Source: Rhodobacter sp036398515 | GTDB taxonomy: Bacteria > Pseudomonadota > Alphaproteobacteria > Rhodobacterales > Rhodobacteraceae | Assembly (NCBI GenBank): GCA_036398515.1 | Contig: DASWPI010000080.1 | Span: forward strand, 1-64,000 | Direction: 5' to 3' | Length of the DNA: 64,000 nucleotides | In this document: positions 58,827 through 64,000 of the stretch, one piece after another | How the letters are laid out: each line of letters opens with the position of its first letter | Position numbering within the stretch: the stretch's first letter is position 1 | Notes under the pieces: model-generated | Databases searched by the model: none | The model's input: only the letters and a program-made list of their open reading frames with translations | What the model was told of the DNA's origin: nothing | Translations under genes and position numbers: made by a program

Positions 58827-61613
58827 ATGATATTCGCCAGTGCCCTGACCCGCTCGCCCATTCCGTATGAACCAGGCCTTGGGGCCGGTGTCGCCGCGCT
58901 TTACACGGATCTGCCGCCCGAAGTGCGGCAATTGATCGTGGGGGCGGCGGGCTGTTCGCCTTATCTTGCGACCTTGCTGGAACGTGATCGCGATTGGGTG
59001 GCCGAGGCATTGGCGGGGGACCCGGATGACGCGCTGCGCGCCGAGTTGGCACGGATCGACGCCCTGATGCCCGAGGATCTGGGCGCGGAATTGCGGCGTG
59101 CGAAACGGCGCATCGCGGCGTTGACCGGGCTGGCGGATCTGGGCGGGGTCTGGACGCTGGAACAGGTGACCGGGGCCTTGACGCAACTGGCCGATCATGC
59201 GGTGGACCGGGCCATTCGCGCGGGCGTGGCCGAGGAAATCCGGCGCGGCAAACTACCCGGCGCGACGCCCGATGATCTGGAAACGGCGGGCGGCATGGTG
59301 GCGCTGGCGATGGGCAAGATGGGCGCCGCAGAATTGAACTATTCTTCGGATATCGACCTGATCTGTCTGTACGACGAAACCCGCTATGACCCGGCGGACA
59401 GGCTCGGGGCGCGCACCGCCTTTGTCCGGGTGACCCGCAAGCTCACCGCGCTGCTGTCGGAACACACCGCGCAGGGCTATGTTTTCCGCACCGATCTGCG
59501 GTTGCGGCCCGATGCCTCGGTCACGCCGGTCTGTATTTCGATGGCCTCCGCCGAGCTGTATTATGAGGCCGAGGGCCGGTCATGGGAACGTGCCGCCTAT
59601 ATCAAGGCGCGGCCGTGTGGGGGCGATATCGCGGCGGGGCAGCGGTTTTTAACGGCGCTGACGCCGTTCGTCTGGCGCAGGCATCTGGATTTCGCCGCGA
59701 TTCAGGATGTGCATGACATGCGTTTGCGCATCCGTGATCACAAGGGGCTGAACGGGCCGCTGGAAATTCCGGGCCACAACATGAAGCTGGGTCAAGGCGG
59801 TATCCGCGAGATCGAATTTTTCACCCAGACCCGGCAGTTGATCGCGGGCGGGCGCGACCCGGACCTGCGGGATGGCACCACGGTGGGTGGGCTGCGCCTG
59901 TTGGCGCAAAAGGGCTGGGTGCCCACGCCCGTGGCGGAAGAACTGATCGGCCATTACCGGGCCCACCGGGAGGTCGAGCATCGGGTGCAGATGGTGAACG
60001 ATGCGCAGACGCATCTGTTGCCGGTCACGCCCGAGGGGCTGGATCGCATCGCCCGGATGATGGGCGAAGCCGATACCGGCCGCTGGACACGTGCGTTGCG
60101 CGAACGGCTGGACCGGGTCGAGGCCCTGACCGGTGATTTCTTTGCCCCGCCCGATGCCGGTGAATGTGCCGGACGCCCGGATCTGACCGATGCCGCCGAA
60201 GCGATTATCGAGGGGTGGCGCAGCTACCCGGCGCTGCGCTCGGAACGCGCGCAGGCGATATTTGGGCGGATCGAACCCGAGATCCTGCGCCGAATGGAAC
60301 GCGCGGCGAATACGGAAGAGGCGCTGTTGCGGTTCGATCTGTTCCTCAAGGGGCTGCCTGCCGGGGTGCAACTGTTCTCGCTGTTTGCCTCGAACCCGCA
60401 ATTGATTGATCTGATTGTGGATATCTGCGCGACGGCACCGGGTCTGGCGGGCTATCTGTCGCGCAATGCCGGGGTGCTGGATGCGGTTCTGGGCGGATCG
60501 TTCTTTGCCGCCTGGCCCGATACCATGACGCTTGCCGCCCATTTCAACGCCGCCCTGGCGGTTGAGGCGGATTACGAGGGGCGCCTGAACGCCGCGCGGC
60601 GCTGGGCCAAGGAATGCTGGTTCCGCGTTGGCGTGCATCACTTGCGTGGGCTCGTCGATGCGGCCGAGGCGGCGCGGCAGTATGCCGATATCGCAGCGGT
60701 CGCGGTTGCGGGGTTGTGGCCGGATGTGGTCGCGGAATTTGCCCGCAAGCATGGCCCGCAGCCGGGGCGTGGGGCGGCTGTGGTGGCGATGGGGTCCTTG
60801 GGGGCGGAACGGTTGAACGCGGCCTCGGATCTGGATCTGATCGTGATCTACGATGCGCAGGGGGCCGAGACATCGGATGGGCCCAAGCCATTGCCTACGC
60901 GTCAATATTTCGCGCGGCTGACGCAGGCGATGATCACCGCGATTAGCGCGCCCATGCCCGAGGGGCGGTTGTATGAGGTCGATATGCGGCTGCGTCCCTC
61001 GGGCCGGCAGGGGCCGGTGGCAACCTCGCTGGACAGTTTTTACAGCTATCAGATGGAAGAGGCCTGGACCTGGGAACATCTGGCGCTGACGCGGGCGCGG
61101 CCTTTGGCGGGGGATGCGACGTTGCGGGCCGATATCGAGGCGGCGCGGTTGCAAATCCTGGCGGCCAAGGGCGGCGGGGCCGGGGTGATGTCCGATCTGG
61201 CCGAGATGCGGGCGCGGATTTTTGCGGCCAAGGCGCCCGATGGGGCGTGGGAGGCCAAGATCGGCCCCGGCCGTTTGCAGGATCTGGAACTGCTGGCGCA
61301 AAGCTTTGCGTTGCGGCTGGCGGCCCCGGCGCACCGGGTCGAGGCGCAGTTGCGCGCCGGGCCGCGTGGCGGGTTCATCACCCGCGCCGAGGCCGATACG
61401 CTGGGCGCGGCCTACCGGTTCCTGTGGCGGTTGCAGGCGGGCGGGCGGCTGTTGACGGAACGGCCGCTGGACATGCTGGCGATCGGCGAAGGCGGGCGGG
61501 TGTTTTTGCTGCGTGAGGCGGGGGTGGACAGCCTGCAGGCCCTGGCTGAGCAGTTGAACCAGACGACCGCCGCCGTGGCGGCGATCATCGAACGGGCGCT
61601 GGTCGAGACCTGA
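58827..61613 (+). CDS. glnE: Bifunctional glutamine synthetase adenylyltransferase/deadenylase
   Basis: A 928-residue GlnE that adenylylates or deadenylylates glutamine synthetase in response to PII and glutamine. It has two nucleotidyltransferase domains: the N-terminal one with GKMGAAELNYSSDIDLICLYD and the C-terminal one with GSLGAERLNAASDLDLIVIYD, each with the G-S/A-x-D-x-D metal motif. GQGGIREIEFFTQTRQL is the conserved linker after the first. I start at 58827 (MIFASAL), since upstream in-frame sequence overlaps the ybaK-like gene. Transcribed alone. Confidence 0.95.
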   Translation: MIFASALTRSPIPYEPGLGAGVAALYTDLPPEVRQLIVGAAGCSPYLATLLERDRDWVAEALAGDPDDALRAELARIDALMPEDLGAELRRAKRRIAALTGLADLGGVWTLEQVTGALTQLADHAVDRAIRAGVAEEIRRGKLPGATPDDLETAGGMVALAMGKMGAAELNYSSDIDLICLYDETRYDPADRLGARTAFVRVTRKLTALLSEHTAQGYVFRTDLRLRPDASVTPVCISMASAELYYEAEGRSWERAAYIKARPCGGDIAAGQRFLTALTPFVWRRHLDFAAIQDVHDMRLRIRDHKGLNGPLEIPGHNMKLGQGGIREIEFFTQTRQLIAGGRDPDLRDGTTVGGLRLLAQKGWVPTPVAEELIGHYRAHREVEHRVQMVNDAQTHLLPVTPEGLDRIARMMGEADTGRWTRALRERLDRVEALTGDFFAPPDAGECAGRPDLTDAAEAIIEGWRSYPALRSERAQAIFGRIEPEILRRMERAANTEEALLRFDLFLKGLPAGVQLFSLFASNPQLIDLIVDICATAPGLAGYLSRNAGVLDAVLGGSFFAAWPDTMTLAAHFNAALAVEADYEGRLNAARRWAKECWFRVGVHHLRGLVDAAEAARQYADIAAVAVAGLWPDVVAEFARKHGPQPGRGAAVVAMGSLGAERLNAASDLDLIVIYDAQGAETSDGPKPLPTRQYFARLTQAMITAISAPMPEGRLYEVDMRLRPSGRQGPVATSLDSFYSYQMEEAWTWEHLALTRARPLAGDATLRADIEAARLQILAAKGGGAGVMSDLAEMRARIFAAKAPDGAWEAKIGPGRLQDLELLAQSFALRLAAPAHRVEAQLRAGPRGGFITRAEADTLGAAYRFLWRLQAGGRLLTERPLDMLAIGEGGRVFLLREAGVDSLQALAEQLNQTTAAVAAIIERALVET

Positions 61614-61638
61614 GCACGGTCGTATTCGTGCAGGGTGT

Positions 61639-62280
61639 TCAGCGTGGCAGGGCGGCGGCCTCACGCGCCAGGGCGGTGATCCCCGCCCAATCGCCCGATT
61701 GCACCATCGCATCGGGGGCAACCCAGCTGCCCCCGGCGCAAAGCACGTTGGGCAGGCGCAGATACTCGGGGGCGTTTTGCAGGCTGACGCCGCCGGTCGG
61801 GCAGAAGCTGACCTGTGGCAGCGGGCCGCCAAGCGCCTTGATCGCCGCCGCGCCGCCCGATGTGCCCGCCGGGAAGAATTTCAGCACCCGATAGCCCCAT
61901 TCCATCGCCTGCATCACCTCGGACGCGGTGACGCAGCCGGGCAGCAGTGGCAGATCCGCATCCTGACAGGCCTTGACCAGCGTTTCGGTCAACCCCGGCG
62001 AGACGCCGAATTTGGCGCCCGCGGCCTTGGCCGCCTTGACATCGGCGGGGGTCAGCAGCGTGCCCGCACCAACCGTGCCGCCCGCGACATGCGCCATCGC
62101 GCGGATCGCATCCAGCGCGCAGGCGGTGCGCAAGGTGACTTCGAGGGCGGGCAACCCGCCCGCGACCAGAGCCTGCGCCAGTGGCACGGCATGGGCGGCC
62201 TCCTTGACCACGATCACCGGGATGATCGGAGCCAGGGCACAGATTTTACGGGCGGCATCGGATTGTTCGGCGGGGGTCAT
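61639..62280 (-). CDS. eda: KDPG/KHG aldolase
   Basis: A 213-residue class I aldolase that splits 2-keto-3-deoxy-6-phosphogluconate into pyruvate and glyceraldehyde 3-phosphate. ALVAGGLPALEVTLRT carries the conserved Glu/Thr segment, GAGTLLTPADVKAAKAAGAKFGVSPG is the central barrel, and the Schiff-base lysine is in YRVLKFFPAG. It follows edd on the minus strand after 16 bp, completing the Entner–Doudoroff pair. Confidence 0.95.
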   Translation of the reverse strand: MTPAEQSDAARKICALAPIIPVIVVKEAAHAVPLAQALVAGGLPALEVTLRTACALDAIRAMAHVAGGTVGAGTLLTPADVKAAKAAGAKFGVSPGLTETLVKACQDADLPLLPGCVTASEVMQAMEWGYRVLKFFPAGTSGGAAAIKALGGPLPQVSFCPTGGVSLQNAPEYLRLPNVLCAGGSWVAPDAMVQSGDWAGITALAREAAALPR

Positions 62281-62296
62281 GGCAGGCTCCTACAGG

Positions 62297-64000
62297 TCAG
62301 ACGACGACGGCGGCGCCGTCGGTGGCGGGCCCGACATTACGCCGGAACGCCGCAAACAATTCGCGCCCGATGCCGTGCTGGTTCTTTGACAGATCGGCGG
62401 TTACCGGGGTGCGGGTGGCAAAATCGGGTGCCAGACAGGTCAGTTCGCCCTTCTCCGCGTCCAGCCGCACGATGTCACCATCCCGCAGCCGTGCCAGCGG
62501 CCCGCCAACGGCGGCCTCGGGGCTGACATGGATCGCGGCGGGCACCTTGCCCGAGGCACCGGACATCCGGCCATCGGTGACCAGCGCTACCCGCAGCCCG
62601 CGCCCCAGCAGCACCGACAATGTGGGCGTCAATGAGTGCAATTCCGGCATGCCGTTGGCCTGCGGCCCCTGAAAGCGCACGACGACCACGGTGTCAGAGG
62701 TGAATTCGTCACGCTTGAAGGCGGCCTTGACCTCTTCCTGATCGGCAAAGACCCGCACCGGTGCCTCGATCACGTGATATTCGGGCGCAACGGCCGAGAT
62801 CTTGATCACCCCCCGGCCCAGATTGCCGTTCAACTGTTTCAGCCCGCCTTGCGGTTGGAACGGATTGGCGGCGGGGCGCAGGATTTTGTCGTTCTGGCTG
62901 TCTTCGGGGGCCTCGACCCAGGTCAGATGGCCGTCGATCAGCTTGGGTTCGGTGACATAAGCGGCCAGCCCGTCGCCCGCCACGGTCTTGGCGTCGGCAT
63001 TCAGCAGGCCCGCGCCCAGCAACTCGCGGATCAGAAACTGCATGCCGCCGGCCGCGTGGAAATGGTTCACATCCGCCAGACCGTTCGGATAGACCTTGGC
63101 CATCAACGGCACGATCGACGAGATGTCGTCGAAATCCTCGATGTCCAGAATGACCCCGGCGGCGCGCGCCATGGCGGGCAGATGCAGGACCAGATTGGTC
63201 GAGCCACCGGTGGCCATCAACCCGACGATACCGTTGACAAAGGCGCGCTCGTCCAGAATCTCCCCGGCCGGGCGGAAATCATTGCCAAGCGCGGTGATTT
63301 CCGCCGCGCGTCGCGCCGCCTGTTCGGTCAGCGCATCGCGCAGCGGCGTGTTCGGGTTGATGAAACTGGCACCCGGCAGGTGCAGACCCATGATTTCCAT
63401 CAGCATCTGGTTGGAGTTCGCCGTGCCGTAAAAGGTGCAGGTGCCGGGGCCGTGATATGAGGCCATTTCGGCGGCCATCAGCTTGTCGCGCCCTATCTCG
63501 CCCGCGGCGTATTGGTTGCGGACCTTGGCCTTTTCGTCGTTCGGCAGGCCCGAGGTCATCGGTCCGGCGGGCACGAAAATCGCCGGAATATGGCCGAAGG
63601 TGGCCGCCGCGATGATCAGGCCGGGCACGATCTTGTCGCAGACCCCCAGATACAACGAGGCATCGAAGCAGTTGTGCGACAACGCCACACCCGCCGACAA
63701 GGCGATGACATCGCGTGAAAACAGCGACAGTTCCATCCCGGTCTGGCCCTGGGTGACGCCATCACACATGGCGGGCACACCGCCCGCGACCTGCGCGGTG
63801 GCACCGACGCCATGCAGGGCGGCCTTGATCCGGTTCGGAAAGGTTTCAAATGGTTGGTGCGCCGACAGCATATCGTTATAGGCGGTGACGATGCCGATAT
63901 TCGGCACGCGCCCCTCGGCCAGCAGGGATTTCTGCTCGCCCATCGCGGCATAGGCGTGGGCCTGATTGCCGCAGGCCAGATGGGCGCGGACGGTGCCTTT
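62297..64000 (-). CDS. edd: 6-phosphogluconate dehydratase, partial (cut by window end)
   Basis: The C-terminal 567 residues of Edd, an iron–sulfur dehydratase that makes KDPG from 6-phosphogluconate. The frame stays open to the window edge: residues encoded by 63944–64000 (…AHLACGNQAHAYAAM) match the family upstream of GEQKSLLAEG, so the ATG at 63943 is internal and the true start lies beyond 64000. The cluster-ligand cysteines are in LACGNQAH, VPAMCDGVTQGQTGME and GPGTCTFYGTANSNQ. It is cotranscribed with eda. Confidence 0.95.
   Translation of the reverse strand, partial: KGTVRAHLACGNQAHAYAAMGEQKSLLAEGRVPNIGIVTAYNDMLSAHQPFETFPNRIKAALHGVGATAQVAGGVPAMCDGVTQGQTGMELSLFSRDVIALSAGVALSHNCFDASLYLGVCDKIVPGLIIAAATFGHIPAIFVPAGPMTSGLPNDEKAKVRNQYAAGEIGRDKLMAAEMASYHGPGTCTFYGTANSNQMLMEIMGLHLPGASFINPNTPLRDALTEQAARRAAEITALGNDFRPAGEILDERAFVNGIVGLMATGGSTNLVLHLPAMARAAGVILDIEDFDDISSIVPLMAKVYPNGLADVNHFHAAGGMQFLIRELLGAGLLNADAKTVAGDGLAAYVTEPKLIDGHLTWVEAPEDSQNDKILRPAANPFQPQGGLKQLNGNLGRGVIKISAVAPEYHVIEAPVRVFADQEEVKAAFKRDEFTSDTVVVVRFQGPQANGMPELHSLTPTLSVLLGRGLRVALVTDGRMSGASGKVPAAIHVSPEAAVGGPLARLRDGDIVRLDAEKGELTCLAPDFATRTPVTADLSKNQHGIGRELFAAFRRNVGPATDGAAVVV

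Noticed and set aside
59649..61832. 727-codon minus-strand frame opposite glnE
   Set aside because: It lies entirely across a clear GlnE with both catalytic domains, and its composition is that of antisense GC-rich sequence.
63943..63943. ATG at 63943 as the start of edd
   Set aside because: The frame stays open to the window edge and the upstream residues, including LACGNQAH, match the Edd family, so this Met is internal.

Overview
The window is ordinary core chromosome of a high-GC alphaproteobacterium, almost certainly a member of the Rhodobacterales (Paracoccaceae/Roseobacter group). The support is gene order and family content: the run DUF177–rpmF–plsX–fabH–ihfA–merR–tRNA-Pro, argS–SPOR–nagZ–scpA–scpB, irr facing fabA–fabB–fabI, an rpoH2-type sigma factor, OlsB, a double-length Dcd, a MetR-type regulator facing metF, and TAT-exported TakP-like TRAP binding proteins. 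I see no insertion sequence, phage, integrase, CRISPR array, toxin–antitoxin pair or defence island, and no clearly disrupted gene. The right edge cuts through edd.

Layout. 1–7.7 kb: a PLP decarboxylase of the ornithine decarboxylase type, a PaaI-like thioesterase, divergent metF/metR, a fosmidomycin-resistance-type MFS pump, an inositol monophosphatase, a hypothetical gene, a glutathione transferase and mscL. 7.7–16.8 kb: parE, ppk2, a MATE pump, aspartate aminotransferase, sdhE, an LdtR-like MarR regulator, a DUF2237 gene, and epmA divergent from efp. 16.8–24.4 kb: irr divergent from fabA-fabB-fabI, an alpha/beta hydrolase, rpoH2, then coaBC-dut-moeB. 24.5–28.5 kb: groES-groEL under a perfect CIRCE operator, and a DEAD-box helicase with a structured leader. 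28.5–35.1 kb: argS, SPOR protein, nagZ, scpA, scpB, a two-domain dCTP deaminase and tRNA-Pro(GGG). 35.1–40 kb: the merR/ihfA/fabH/plsX/rpmF/DUF177 cluster and bamE. 40–47.2 kb: olsB, an ABC-F ATPase, small exported proteins and lipoproteins, a DnaJ-like protein and an EEP-family hydrolase. 47.2–52.8 kb: the minus-strand run AI-2E permease–hda–ppk1–ppx. 52.9–56.5 kb: three tandem TRAP solute-binding protein paralogues. 56.6–64 kb: bpt, DUF2852, ybaK-like, glnE, eda and partial edd.

How the genes work together. Fatty-acid and envelope synthesis is well represented (fabA/B/I, fabH, plsX, olsB, bamE, nagZ). Polyphosphate is served by two unrelated kinases (ppk1 and ppk2) and an exopolyphosphatase. 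Protein quality control and stress functions include groESL, rpoH2, the DnaJ-like protein and bpt. Translation functions include argS, efp with its modifier epmA, rpmF, tRNA-Pro and the ABC-F protein. Carbon and nitrogen metabolism include edd-eda, glnE and aspartate aminotransferase.

I did not find a convincing new multi-gene system. The best leads are the triplicated TakP-like binding proteins with no permease nearby, one of them altered at a ligand-pocket position; an ECF-sigma-like promoter in front of rpoH2; a pair of 19-bp operator-like repeats bracketing a promoter candidate of the DUF2852 gene; the hairpin-rich leader of the DEAD-box helicase; and a gene-poor 386-bp stretch ending in a strong terminator.
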